Positions 27,386 through 36,041 of a stretch of 64,000 nt of DNA are shown piece by piece. How positions within the stretch are numbered: the first letter of the stretch is position 1; each line of letters begins with the position of its first letter. The position numbers and the translations under genes were made by a program. The notes under the pieces are model-generated. The model saw only the letters and a list, made by a program, of their open reading frames with translations, had not been told where the DNA came from and made no database searches. This DNA comes from DASQUK01 sp963813485. GTDB taxonomy: Bacteria > Actinomycetota > Acidimicrobiia > Acidimicrobiales > VFJN01. The DNA is taken from assembly GCA_963813485.1 (NCBI GenBank), contig CAWEZE010000011.1, forward strand, positions 167,298-231,297, given 5' to 3'.

Positions 27386-28261
27386 TCACCCCATGCACGA
27401 CCTCAGCAGCTCCTCCAGCGCGCGACGGGCGCCGCCCTCGGCCTCGATGTCGACCCGCGTCGGTTCACCGCCATCGAGCTCGACGTAGACGGTGAAGATG
27501 AACGTGCGTTTGTACTCGATGAGCGCATGGGGGTCGCAGCGGGCCGCAGTGATGGCGATGGGACCGGCCGCCGACGGGGTGTCGTCGGCGACGTCGACCG
27601 CCGAGCGCGGCGCCTCTACGGCGAAGATCACGTTGCCGCGCACCTCGTCCAGCGTCGCCGTCACCCCGGAGCTCCGCTGCGCAAGCTCGATCTCGCCCTC
27701 GATGGTCCGCGCCTCGGTGCGCTGCCACGTGTCGCCGAGATGCAGATCGACGCTGGCCAGGACGGCGGTGGCCGCGCACTCCTCGTCGTGCAGCTCGGCC
27801 AGAACGCCGCTGGGGATCTCCTCGAGCGCCACGCGAACGTCCTCGCCGGCAAGCCGGGCGATCAGCTCGGGCGGGTCGTCGGCGACGTCGTCACACTGCG
27901 CCGTGCCGAACGGCAGGGGGATGGCCACACGATCGCTCGCCGCCACCGGCACATCGCGGACCTGGGGCGGGACGGCCTCGAACAGCGGCGAACTGAGCTG
28001 GACCGCCCCGATCTCGAGCTCCTGGCTGCCGCCATTGGTCACGGTCATGCGCAGGGAACGGTGGGTCTCGAACAGTGTCGACCGCTGGAGGGTTGCGGTC
28101 AGGGGTGCCGCGGGTTCCGCGGTCTCGCCCCCGGCGGCTCTGTCTCCGGCAGCGGCGCCGGCGCCGTTGTCGGCGCTACTGCTGTCGCTGTCGTCGTCCG
28201 CGGCGCAGCCGACGGCGACTGCGAACAGGACCGCGATTGCAACCGAAGTCGCGCCTCGCAT
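27386..28261 (-). CDS. Secreted lipoprotein of unknown function
   Basis: A 291-residue protein with signal sequence MRGATSVAIAVLFAVAVGCA and lipobox AVGC, then an Asp/Ser-rich linker. The mature part alternates strands (LRMTVTNGGSQELEIGAVQL) like an immunoglobulin-like domain. No family is recognised. A TACCGT -10-like box ends 9 bases before ATG 28261. It converges with lhr, 69 bases apart. Confidence 0.65.
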   Translation of the reverse strand: MRGATSVAIAVLFAVAVGCAADDDSDSSSADNGAGAAAGDRAAGGETAEPAAPLTATLQRSTLFETHRSLRMTVTNGGSQELEIGAVQLSSPLFEAVPPQVRDVPVAASDRVAIPLPFGTAQCDDVADDPPELIARLAGEDVRVALEEIPSGVLAELHDEECAATAVLASVDLHLGDTWQRTEARTIEGEIELAQRSSGVTATLDEVRGNVIFAVEAPRSAVDVADDTPSAAGPIAITAARCDPHALIEYKRTFIFTVYVELDGGEPTRVDIEAEGGARRALEELLRSCMG

Positions 28262-28469
28262 CGGAGCGTGACGGTACTAGGCCCGCGCGCGCCGACAAGA
28301 AGGACAATCCGTCCCAACCGCGGGGACGTCGGAAGCCCGCCGCGACACTGTCGAGGCGGCGCAGGCGAACGAGGCCGAGCGAGCAGGTGCAGCGAGGAGG
28401 CCCAGTGACCGAAAGCGCAGTGCGTCCAAACTGCGGCACCCTGGACCGCATCGACTGGTGCTCAGCGTG

Positions 28470-28498
28470 CGAGGGGGGAGGGAAACCCTCCCCCCTCG
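28470..28498 (-). terminator. Strong hairpin after the solute-binding protein gene
   Basis: A perfect 13-base stem (CGAGGGGGGAGGG at 28470-28482 and its complement at 28486-28498) with loop AAA. It begins 7 bases beyond the minus-strand stop at 28506. No T run follows, so it would act as a GC-rich intrinsic-like or mRNA-stabilising structure. Confidence 0.65.
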
Positions 28499-28505
28499 AG
28501 GTCAT

Positions 28506-29841
28506 CTAGAACGACGCTTCGCGGAATTCTGTTGCGGTGTCGTCGATCTGGTTGTCTTCGCCGTAGGACATGACTGCGAAGGTGGCCGCGGTTGGTTCAC
28601 CGGGCTGGCTGAACTCCTGGGGTCCGGAGGGGCCGTTGTAGTCGATGTCCTCGCCGTCGGCGACGAGTTGCTTGCACTCTTCGAAGGTCGTGCATTCGGT
28701 GCCGTCGCGGGTGACGCCGTTGATGTTGGCGGCGATCTGCGCTGGGTCGTCGCTGCCGGCCACTTCGGCCGCCAACGCCATGATGACTACGGCGTCGTAG
28801 GTCTCGGGCCCGTAGCTGAAGTCCTGTAGCCCGGGATCGGTTTCGAGTAGCCGGCCCCGGAAGTCCTCGGTGAGTTCGGCGGTTGGCAGTGTGCCCTTGA
28901 CACCCACCAGGGCGCCGGGCTCGCTGAACTCCTCGCCGAGCGCGTTACCGATGTTGCCGTCGACCAGGTAGATGCCCTTTTCGTCGGGTGTGAAACCCTG
29001 CTCGAACAGGTCGTTGAGGATGATGCTCGACTCGGCGAAGCCGATCATGACCAACGCGTCGGGGTCGGCGGAGATGACCTCGTCGACCTCGGCGGAGAAG
29101 GTCTGCGCCTCGGGGTCGTACACCCGCTCGACCACGACCTCGGCGCCCTGTTCTTCCAGGGGCTCCTTGGTGAACTGCTGCAGGCCCTCACCGTAGGAGT
29201 CCTGGCGGGCGAGCAACGCCACTGTGGTGTGGCCGTCCTCGACGATCAGGTCGGACAGGATCCGGCCCTGCAGCACGTCCGAGGGGGCGGTGCGGAAGTA
29301 GAGGTCGCCGTCGTCGTAGTCCGTGAACTCCGGTGACGTGTTGGCGGGCGAGAAGTGGATCTTGCAGTTCTCCTTGGTGATCTTGTCGATCACGTTGAGC
29401 GAGACACCCGACGCGGCCGCGCCGAGGATCGCGTCGACACCGGCCGCCAAGTGGCCGTCGACGGTGGGGTTGGCGATGTCGGGGTCGCCGTCGCCCGAGT
29501 CGCCAGCGATGAACTCGGCCGGCTTACCGAGCACGCCGCCGGCGGCGTTGACGTCCTCGATCCCCAGGGCGGCACCCGCTTCCATGGGTGGGCCGAGGAA
29601 TGCAAGGTCGCCGGTCTGGGGGAGCAGGCCACCCATCCCGAGTACGCCGTCGCTCTCACCCTGGCAGGTGGGCGCCGCCTCACCGACCTCGGGCGCCAGC
29701 GGCTGCCCCACCCTCTTCGGCTGTCGTTGTGGTTTCGTCCCCGCTCGTCTCGGAGTCGTCGTCGTCGCCGCACGCGGCGGCGACGAGCGTGACACCGAGA
29801 ACTAGCGCGAGGGGTCGCAACCACCGGCTGTGCTGTCGCAT
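28506..29841 (-). CDS. ABC transporter solute-binding lipoprotein, LivJ-like (one frameshift as sequenced)
   Basis: Periplasmic-binding-protein type 1 fold for branched-chain amino acids or similar ligands. The signal and lipobox MRQHSRWLRPLALVLGVTLV-AAAC lie in one frame and the ligand domain (GVLGMGGLLPQTGDLAFLG, ALGIEDVNAAGGVLGKPAEF, YDAVVIMALAAEVAG) in another. The switch lies near 29690-29715, probably one extra G in the run GGGG. The span of 1336 bases minus one gives 445 codons exactly. AGGAG 8 bases before ATG 29841 fixes the start. No permease or ATPase gene is near, so it is an orphan binding protein here. Confidence 0.88.
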
Positions 29842-29870
29842 TGCTTTCTCCTTTAAGGGATGGGCGGTAG

Positions 29871-30836
29871 TCACACGGCCTTCGTCGCGTTCGGCCGGTC
29901 GTTCGACGTCCATTGGACGCCGAGCCTTGTCAGCGTGTGGCGGACTGACTGGCCCTGTCGTCGGCTGGTGACTAGGCCGGCATCGCGGAGGACGGCGGCG
30001 TGGGTGGACGCCGAGGCCAGGCTGATCCCCAGCACGCGGGCAAGTCCGCTCGTCGTGTGCTCGTCGGCCAGAGCGCGGAGCACCCGTGCCCGAGTGGTGC
30101 CGAGTACCCCGGCCAGCGGGTCACGGTGGCTCTTGGTGGCTGTCGGAGCCATCCAGGCGAAACGGGCTAGCGGGTACACGAGCGTGGGTTGCGTCCAGCG
30201 CCCGGTGAAGCCCGGGCGGGTCCACAGCGACGGCATGAGCTGGAGGCCTCGACCCGCCAGGTCGACATCCGCGTCCAGGGGCCCGTCGACCTCGACCACT
30301 CCGTCGCACCACCGAATGCCGGGGTGCAGGCCATCGACTGTCGCTGCCACACCCGTCGTCGCGAGCTGCCAGGCGCGGAACCGCAGGTCGGTTTCGAGGA
30401 CGTGTTCGATCGCCGGCCATAGCAGCTTGAGCACCTGGTCGTGGTAGTCACGCAAGGACGAAGCCAGCTCCTTCCGAGCTGACACGCAGCCGTCCGCCAG
30501 GTCGAGCATCCAGGACGACGCTGCCGGCCACGGGAGAGTCGCCATGTCGTTCCGGATCAGCCGGTCGGGCGTGGACATGACGATGTCGAGGGCTTCCTCC
30601 AAGCTGTTCGCCCCCTCCGGCGCGAGGAAGTCGGGGACGTTGCCGTGAGCGGGCACCAACTCCAGAAAGTGGCTCGCCGATGCCGGGAGGCGGACCCCGC
30701 TGGCCGCGCAGAGTCGTCGGAACGAGCTCGTCGGCTGCTGTATGACCTGGGCGCTGACAGAGAGCTCGCAATAAGGACTGGGGGCAGCGAACCTCGTTCC
30801 GGCAACGTCGTCGACACCGAGCCGCAGTCGAATCAT
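29871..30836 (-). CDS. DUF5937/ArsR-type winged-helix regulator
   Basis: About 321 residues. The N-terminal part MIRLRLGVDDVAGTRFAAPS and PYCELSVS matches the DUF5937 start; the C-terminal 90 residues are an ArsR-like winged helix (TTRARVLRALADEHTTSGLA, RVLGISLASASTHAAVLRDA, GLVTSRRQGQSVRHTLT). ATG 30836 is chosen because DUF5937 proteins begin there, although the frame is open to 30905. It precedes the solute-binding protein gene by 29 bases on the same strand, so it may regulate it. Effector unknown. Confidence 0.8.
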   Translation of the reverse strand: MIRLRLGVDDVAGTRFAAPSPYCELSVSAQVIQQPTSSFRRLCAASGVRLPASASHFLELVPAHGNVPDFLAPEGANSLEEALDIVMSTPDRLIRNDMATLPWPAASSWMLDLADGCVSARKELASSLRDYHDQVLKLLWPAIEHVLETDLRFRAWQLATTGVAATVDGLHPGIRWCDGVVEVDGPLDADVDLAGRGLQLMPSLWTRPGFTGRWTQPTLVYPLARFAWMAPTATKSHRDPLAGVLGTTRARVLRALADEHTTSGLARVLGISLASASTHAAVLRDAGLVTSRRQGQSVRHTLTRLGVQWTSNDRPNATKAV

Positions 30837-31356
30837 GCGTGCAACCACCAGAGCCGAGCGATCGTGGACGAGCCAGGGGCACCCATCGTTTGGCCGGTCC
30901 ACCACTGTGTCAAGCAGTTTCGGCCGTGGCGGAAAGGCTTGTGGTCGACCTGTCCTCCGGCTGATTTGTGCCCCTCAGCGCAAGCACGCCAGGGAGGTTC
31001 CCACCGTGCGTGGATCGACCGCCGTCCTGTCGACGGTCTGTCCGCCGGACTGATCGCTGTGCTCTTCGCGGCGCCTCCGGCGCTGGGCGGCACGCCGCCC
31101 GCCGACGCCAACTGCCTCGGCGTGGTCACGGCCCAGCGAGCCGTGGCGAACCACGACATCGGCGAGCACGCGTCGTCACAGGAGGAGCCTCGCCTCGGTC
31201 TGGGCAACGTTGCCGAGGAGGTCCCTTGGCGACGGTGCCCACCGCCTAAACATCCCTCGCGTTCTCCTCAGCGGTACGCCGATGCGCCGATCTGGCCGTC
31301 CGAGTCCGTGACCCAAGTCCACGCGACGACTGCCGTCCGGGTGCAAGAGTGGCCTG
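30837..31356. other. Gene-poor spacer
   Basis: These 520 bases between divergent genes show open frames on both strands, but none has a ribosome site, a recognisable domain or convincing amino-acid composition. I see no RNA gene and no repeat. It presumably carries promoters for both neighbours, but none is clear enough to mark. Confidence 0.5.
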
Positions 31357-31908
31357 GTGCGTGGAATCGGGACCCTGGTGTACGCCGCGGTGGTTGGTGG
31401 TGTGGGCTATCGCCTCTTGGCCGGCGGCCAGCTCACGCTCGACACCGGCGTCGGGCGGACGCTACGGCCCCTGGGGCCGATCACCGTCGCCATGGCCGCA
31501 CCCAGCGACACCGTGTTCGACGTGATCGCCGCGCCTTACCTGGGGCGGACGCCGCGGGCGATGGCCGACGAGATCGAGGTCTTGGAACGAGGCAGCGACA
31601 TGGTGCTCGCCGCCCATCGGACGCCGATTGGCGGCGGGATCGTCACCACGACGGTTGAGACGGTCCGGTTCGATCGTCCCGAGACGATCGATTTCCGCTT
31701 GGTGCGGGGCCCGGTTCCTCATGTGGTCGAGCGGTTCACGCTCCACCCGGAACAGGGCGCGACTCGACTGGAGTACACCGGCGAGCTTGGTGCGGACTTC
31801 TGGGGGCTGGGCCGCTGGTGGGCTGACCAGGTTGCTACCAAGTGGGAGGCAACAGTCCACGCGTCACTCGATCGCATCAGGACCGAAGCCGAACGACGGG
31901 CGAGCTGA
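31357..31908 (+). CDS. SRPBCC (START-like) family protein
   Basis: A 183-residue protein with an N-terminal hydrophobic segment (GTLVYAAVVGGVGYRLLAGG) and an SRPBCC lipid-binding fold: ITVAMAAPSDTVFDVIAAPY at the start of the fold, then FRLVRGPVPHVVERFTLHP and a long C-terminal helix. Start GTG 31357. Ligand unknown. It precedes a PadR regulator gene, 77 bases apart. Confidence 0.75.
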   Translation: MRGIGTLVYAAVVGGVGYRLLAGGQLTLDTGVGRTLRPLGPITVAMAAPSDTVFDVIAAPYLGRTPRAMADEIEVLERGSDMVLAAHRTPIGGGIVTTTVETVRFDRPETIDFRLVRGPVPHVVERFTLHPEQGATRLEYTGELGADFWGLGRWWADQVATKWEATVHASLDRIRTEAERRAS

Positions 31909-31957
31909 CGGCGAGCGGAAGAGCCGTTCTGTGCTGTTCCCCACTCGACTCATCACT

Positions 31958-31976
31958 ACTACGTCAGACGTAGTAA
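31958..31976. promoter_or_regulatory. Probable PadR autoregulatory operator
   Basis: A perfect inverted repeat TACTACGT-CAG-ACGTAGTA. It ends 9 bases before the padR start and overlaps TAGTAA (31972-31977), which would be the -10 box of a leaderless padR transcript. Position and symmetry suit an operator bound by the PadR dimer; binding is inference. Confidence 0.6.
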
Positions 31977-31985
31977 GTTGGCGGT

Positions 31986-32267
31986 GTGGCCGACCGACGC
32001 CTGCTCCTACTCGTCAGTCTCAACGACGGTCCGAGGCACGGCTATGCGATCCAGCAGGACATCGAGAGCTTCGCCCGGATCCGGCTCGGTCCCGGCACCC
32101 TGTACGGCGCCATCGCATCCCTGGAGCGTGACGGTCTGATCCGGGCACTACCTGGTGACGATCGCCGGCGCCCGTACGAGATGACGCCTGCGGGCCGGCG
32201 GGCTCTCCAAGACGAACTCGGCGCGATGACTGCCGTCCTGCGCCGCGCCGGAGCCGCGTTCGCATGA
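31986..32267 (+). CDS. PadR-family transcriptional regulator
   Basis: A 93-residue protein, essentially only the PadR winged helix: LLLLVSLNDGPRHGYAIQQD, GPGTLYGAIASLERDGLIRA, YEMTPAGRRALQDEL. GTG 31986 follows a 19-base palindrome by 9 bases. The stop overlaps the next gene (ATGA at 32264-32267), so both are translated together. PadR proteins of this size usually repress their own operon, here the small membrane protein. Confidence 0.9.
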   Translation: MADRRLLLLVSLNDGPRHGYAIQQDIESFARIRLGPGTLYGAIASLERDGLIRALPGDDRRRPYEMTPAGRRALQDELGAMTAVLRRAGAAFA

Positions 32268-32653
32268 CCCGGTGGCTCACGCGGCTCGCGGTCCGGATGC
32301 TTCCTGCACGAACACGCCACCGCTACGGCCAGGAGCTGGTCGCCCTGCTGGACTGCTCGCCCCGCCCCCTCGCCGACACTCTCGATGTGTTGTTCCTCGC
32401 CGCCCGCGAACAACTGGAGGATCCCATGCGCCGCCCGCTGCACACCCTTGCCAGCGTCTCGCTCGCGGTCTCGCTCGTCTTGCTCGGCTATACGGTGAAC
32501 GACCTCAGTACCGGCCTGACCGAGCTACCGCAGCACTGGTGGAGCAGCGGCGCCGCTGTGTCCGTGATCGCCAGCGGCGCAGCCGCGCTCCTGACGCGCC
32601 ACCGACCTGCGCACGAAGCCCAGCCATTCGGTGACACCTGGCCTTCCACGTAG
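32264..32653 (+). CDS. Small membrane protein paired with PadR
   Basis: A 129-residue protein starting in a 4-base overlap with padR. An amphipathic N-terminal region (MTRWLTRLAVRMLPARTRHR, YGQELVALLD) resembles the HAAS-type signalling domain often paired with PadR. Two hydrophobic segments follow (LASVSLAVSLVLLGYTV and SSGAAVSVIASGAAALL). It probably acts with the regulator in an envelope response. No enzyme motif. Confidence 0.65.
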   Translation: MTRWLTRLAVRMLPARTRHRYGQELVALLDCSPRPLADTLDVLFLAAREQLEDPMRRPLHTLASVSLAVSLVLLGYTVNDLSTGLTELPQHWWSSGAAVSVIASGAAALLTRHRPAHEAQPFGDTWPST

Positions 32654-32737
32654 GCGCCGGCACCCTCGGCCGGCCGTGCCGTCCCTGCGTTAGGGAACGC
32701 AGCGCGGCTCTCCAGTCTCTGGGCTCGATCTCGCACT

Positions 32738-32767
32738 TTGACAGGTGACTAATTAGTCACGTATCCT
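32738..32767 (+). promoter_or_regulatory. arsR promoter with palindromic operator in the spacer
   Basis: TTGACA (32738-32743), 18-base spacer, TATCCT (32762-32767). The spacer contains the perfect 16-base palindrome GTGACTAATTAGTCAC (32745-32760), an ideal place for repressor binding. The arsR ATG at 32774 lies 6 bases after the -10 box, so the mRNA should start at or within a base of the ATG. Confidence 0.8.
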
Positions 32768-32773
32768 TCAGGC

Positions 32774-33112
32774 ATGAGCAACGGGGACCCGGATGACGAT
32801 CTGGTGTTCAAGGCGCTCTCCGACCCGTCGAGGCGGCTCCTGCTTGACCGCCTTTTCGAGCAGGACGGTCGGACCCTCATCAACCTCGAAGCTGAGTTGC
32901 CCCACCTCACCCGATTCGGCGTGATGAAGCACCTCAAGGTTCTCGAGGAAGCCGATCTGATCGTCACGGAGAAAGTCGGCCGGGAGAAGTTGCACTACCT
33001 CAACCCGGTCCCGATTCGTCTTCTCCACGACCGATGGATCGACAAGTACACCGAGCGCCGGGTCTCCGCGCTCGTCGACCTCAAACACCAACTGGAGAAG
33101 AAGAAGGCATGA
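32774..33112 (+). CDS. ArsR-family winged-helix repressor
   Basis: A 112-residue regulator: LVFKALSDPSRRLLLDRLFE, LINLEAELPHLTRFGVMKHL, KVLEEADLIVTEKVGREK. It belongs to the metal-free ArsR group that pairs with AHSA1/SRPBCC proteins; no CxC metal site is present. It overlaps the next gene by 4 bases. Its promoter has a 16-base palindrome between -35 and -10, so autoregulation is likely, and the ATG is probably leaderless. Confidence 0.92.
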   Translation: MSNGDPDDDLVFKALSDPSRRLLLDRLFEQDGRTLINLEAELPHLTRFGVMKHLKVLEEADLIVTEKVGREKLHYLNPVPIRLLHDRWIDKYTERRVSALVDLKHQLEKKKA

Positions 33113-33606
33113 GCAACGCAACCGACACCCAAATCTTCCGCATCTACATCCAAGCGACTCCGGACGCGATCTGGGAGGCGATCACATCGCCCGAGTGGAC
33201 CGAGCGCTATGGCTACAAGGGACGCACGGAGTACGAGCTGCGCCCCGGCGGTTCGGTCGTGGGCCACGCGACCAAGGAGATGATCGACTTCGGCGGCCCG
33301 GCAATCATGGTCAAGGGCGAGGTACTCGAGGCCGACGCGCCAAAGAAGCTCGTGCACACGTTCCACGCGCAGTTCAACCCCGAGACGATCGCCGAGCCCG
33401 GCGTGATCGTCACGTTCCTCATCGAACCCGAGGACAACGGGGGCCTGACCAAGCTCACCGTCGTCAACGACGCCAACGGCTCGCCCATCACCATGGGTTT
33501 CCTCGCCGGCTCCCCCGGTCCGCTCAGCGATGGCGGCGGCGGTTACCCATTCATCATCAGCGACCTCAAGACACTCCTCGAGACGGGCAAGTCGCTACAG
33601 GACTGA
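33109..33606 (+). CDS. AHSA1/SRPBCC-domain protein
   Basis: A 165-residue protein with the AHSA1-type fold: IFRIYIQATPDAIWEAITSP, YELRPGGSVVGH, LVHTFHAQFNPE and a C-terminal helix DLKTLLETGKSL. ATG 33109 overlaps the arsR stop. ArsR-AHSA1 pairs are very common in actinobacteria; the ligand is generally unknown. A strong hairpin follows 18 bases after the stop. Confidence 0.88.
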   Translation: MSNATDTQIFRIYIQATPDAIWEAITSPEWTERYGYKGRTEYELRPGGSVVGHATKEMIDFGGPAIMVKGEVLEADAPKKLVHTFHAQFNPETIAEPGVIVTFLIEPEDNGGLTKLTVVNDANGSPITMGFLAGSPGPLSDGGGGYPFIISDLKTLLETGKSLQD

Positions 33607-33624
33607 CCCCTTCAACCCGACTCC

Positions 33625-33661
33625 GCGGGTGTTTCCCATCAATGTGATGGGAAACACCCGC
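33625..33661. terminator. Perfect 17-base-pair hairpin between convergent genes
   Basis: GCGGGTGTTTCCCATCA at 33625-33641, loop ATG, and its exact complement at 33645-33661. It lies after the arsR-AHSA1 operon and before the end of the convergent gene at 33804. No T run follows, but symmetry lets it work on both strands. Confidence 0.75.
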
Positions 33662-33803
33662 AAGGTCGCGAAGGCGTGCCGTAGCAAGTGCAAGTGCACG
33701 TGCCGAGGCAGGCTCGTCTGCGCCCAACTCACTGGATGTGGGCATTGGCGTGACACCCGTTACGCAGTCGTCCCTCTGGCCAGGACGGCGTCCTCGCTTG
33801 GTG

Positions 33804-34280
33804 TCAAGCGGTCCCGTCGCGCGGTTCGAGGACGATCACGGGCGTCTCGGTCGACCGCCGGCCGGCGTAGCCGTCGAGCTGCGGTTCGACCGCGACCCAG
33901 CGCTGCCACAGTCGATCACGCTCCTCGCCCGCCACCGGGAGCGCGCGCACCGGGCGCGCATGCTGGCCCGCGAGGCGAACGACGGCATCGGGGTGCGCCT
34001 CGAGATTGAGCCACCACGAGGGATGGGCCTCCTGCCAGCCGTTCATCGCGAGCACGACGAGATTCGGGCCGTCCTCGACGTAGCCGACGATGACGTTGCG
34101 TTCTTGCCCGGACTTTCGCCCGACGGTCGTGAGGCGCAGCGCGCCCCAGCCGCGCTTGTTCGACGTGGTCCACAGGAAGCGGCCGCCGCTGACCCGGTAG
34201 AGCGCTCGATGAACGCGCCAAGCCACATGCACGAACCACCGCGGCGGGACTTTCGGCGGTCGGGTTGCCTCCGTGCCCAT
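33804..34280 (-). CDS. F420/deazaflavin-dependent nitroreductase-family protein
   Basis: A 158-residue split-beta-barrel protein of the Ddn family: LTTVGRKSGQERNVIVGYVE, LVVLAMNGWQEAHPSWWLNL and a C-terminal strand pair (VIVLEPRDGTA). Mycobacterial relatives reduce quinones or nitroimidazoles with F420H2. ATG 34280 has GGGAGGAA about 7 bases upstream, which fixes the start against the longer frame to 34349. A second family member is at 57020. Confidence 0.85.
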   Translation of the reverse strand: MGTEATRPPKVPPRWFVHVAWRVHRALYRVSGGRFLWTTSNKRGWGALRLTTVGRKSGQERNVIVGYVEDGPNLVVLAMNGWQEAHPSWWLNLEAHPDAVVRLAGQHARPVRALPVAGEERDRLWQRWVAVEPQLDGYAGRRSTETPVIVLEPRDGTA

Positions 34281-34461
34281 GGCGATTCCTCCCGAGCCTG
34301 GCGCCTCTCCCCACCGTACGCAGCGTCCGCAGGGCGCGGCACGCTCCACCCGTGGTGAACTCCTGCCGGAACCGCAGCTCCCGACCGGTCGTCCTCCGCG
34401 GCATCCTCGAGCACCTCCGGGAGTCTCGACCCGAAGGCGGCGTGTTTGCCCTGGCCGGCGT

Positions 34462-35886
34462 CTACAGGTCGTAGTAGAGGGCGAACTCCCACGGGTGTGG
34501 GCGTAGCCGCAGGGCGTCGACCTCGTTCTCCCGCTTGTACGTCACCCACGTCTCGATCAGGTCGTCGGTGAACACGCCGCCCGCCTTGAGGAACGCCTGG
34601 TCCTCCTCCAGGGCCGACAGCACGGCGTCGAGCGAGCCGGGCACCTGTGGCACCTTCGACAGCTCCTCGGGCGGCAGGTCGTAGAGGTCCTTGTCCACCG
34701 GGTCGGGCGGCTCGATGCGGTTCTGGATCCCGTCGAGGCCAGCCATGAGCATCGCCGAGAACGCCAGGTAGGGGTTGCACGAGGGATCGGGGCAGCGGAA
34801 CTCCAGCCGCTTGGCCTTGGGGCTCTGGCTGTACAGCGGGATGCGCACGGCCGCCGACCGGTTGCGCTGGCTGTACACCAGGTTGACGGGCGCCTCGTAC
34901 CCCGGTACCAGCCGCTTGTAGCTGTTGGTGGTGGGGTTGGAGAACGCGAGGATCGCCGGGGCGTGTGTGAGCAGACCGCCGATGTACCAGCGGCCCATGT
35001 CGCTCAGCCCGGCGTACCCGGCCTCGCTGTAGAACAGCGGCTCGCCGCCCTTCCACAGCGACTGGTGGGTGTGCATGCCGGAGCCGTTGTCCTGGAACAC
35101 GGGCTTGGGCATGAACGTGGCGGTCTTGCCCGCCTGCCGCGCCACGTTCTTCACCACGTACTTGTAGAGCATGAGCTTGTCGGCCATGCGCAGCAGGCTG
35201 TCGAAGCGCATGTCGATCTCGGCCTGCCCGGCGGTGCCGACCTCGTGGTGGTGGATCTCGATCTCGACACCGACCCTCTCGAGCACGAGGATCATCTCGG
35301 ACCTCAGGTCCTGGAAGTGGTCCATGGGCGGGACCGGGAAGTAACCCTCCTTGTAGCGGGGCTTGTACCCCAGGTTTGGCTTCTCCTCCCGCCCGGTGTT
35401 CCAGGCCGCCTCGACCGACTCGATGAAGTAGTAGCCCTCGTGCTCGTTCTGGTCGAAGCGAACGTCGTCGAAGACGAAGAACTCGGCCTCGGGACCCACG
35501 TAGCAGGTGTCGGCCAGGCCGGTGGACGTGAGGTACTCCTCGGCCTTGCGGGCCACGTAGCGAGGGTCGCGGCTGTAGGACTCGCCGGTGACCGGATCGT
35601 TGACGAAGCAGTTGAGGTTCAGGGTCTTGTGCTGCGTGAACGGGTCGATGACCGCCGTGTTGGGATCCGGGACCAGGAGCATGTCCGACTCCTGGATCTC
35701 CTGGAACCCCCGGATCGAGGACCCGTCGAAGCCGACACCCTCGTCGAACACGTCGGCCGTGAGCTGGCCGGCCGGCATGGAGAAGTGCTGCATCAGCCCC
35801 GGCAGGTCGCAGAATCGGACGTCGACGATCTCGATGCCCTCGTCGCCGATCAGTTGCAGCACGTCATCAGGGGTTCGCTCTTCCAC
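34462..35886 (-). CDS. glnA: Glutamine synthetase type I (GSI-beta class)
   Basis: A 474-residue class I synthetase that joins ammonia to glutamate. Visible: VGFDGSSIRGFQEIQESDML, the metal-site block YVGPEAEFFVFDDV, AGQAEIDMRF, NGSGMHTHQSLWK, and RNRSAAVRIP. The adenylylation Tyr lies in VDKDLYDLPPEE near residue 399, so GlnE (18796-21468) can control it. GTG 35886 has AAGGGAG 6 bases upstream. It sits with two other glutamine synthetases in a 5-kb nitrogen island. Length and the Tyr motif separate it from the 447-residue paralogue at 37222. Confidence 0.96.
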   Translation of the reverse strand: MEERTPDDVLQLIGDEGIEIVDVRFCDLPGLMQHFSMPAGQLTADVFDEGVGFDGSSIRGFQEIQESDMLLVPDPNTAVIDPFTQHKTLNLNCFVNDPVTGESYSRDPRYVARKAEEYLTSTGLADTCYVGPEAEFFVFDDVRFDQNEHEGYYFIESVEAAWNTGREEKPNLGYKPRYKEGYFPVPPMDHFQDLRSEMILVLERVGVEIEIHHHEVGTAGQAEIDMRFDSLLRMADKLMLYKYVVKNVARQAGKTATFMPKPVFQDNGSGMHTHQSLWKGGEPLFYSEAGYAGLSDMGRWYIGGLLTHAPAILAFSNPTTNSYKRLVPGYEAPVNLVYSQRNRSAAVRIPLYSQSPKAKRLEFRCPDPSCNPYLAFSAMLMAGLDGIQNRIEPPDPVDKDLYDLPPEELSKVPQVPGSLDAVLSALEEDQAFLKAGGVFTDDLIETWVTYKRENEVDALRLRPHPWEFALYYDL

Positions 35887-35970
35887 GATCGCTCCCTTCA
35901 GCGTCGTCGGCGGGCTCGCCGCCCCAGATCCGCCCGCACGCTACATGGGCCTGCGGACCGACTGCGGACG

Positions 35971-36002
35971 CGGAGATGGGCGCCCTAGGCGTCCCATCTC
36001 CG
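35971..36002 (-). terminator. Hairpin downstream of the GSII gene
   Basis: CGGAGATGGG (35971-35980) pairs perfectly with CCCATCTCCG (35993-36002); an inner CGCC/GGCG stem tightens the loop. It lies 39 bases beyond the stop of the minus-strand GSII gene and before the start of glnA. It would separate the two transcripts. Confidence 0.6.
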
Positions 36003-36041
36003 GTCCCCAGCACTCCAGCAACCCGCCCGCTCGCGTCCGCG

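Noticed and set aside
30645..31658. A 337-codon plus-strand frame between the regulator and the SRPBCC gene
   Set aside because: It covers the antisense side of the DUF5937 regulator and has no recognisable domain.
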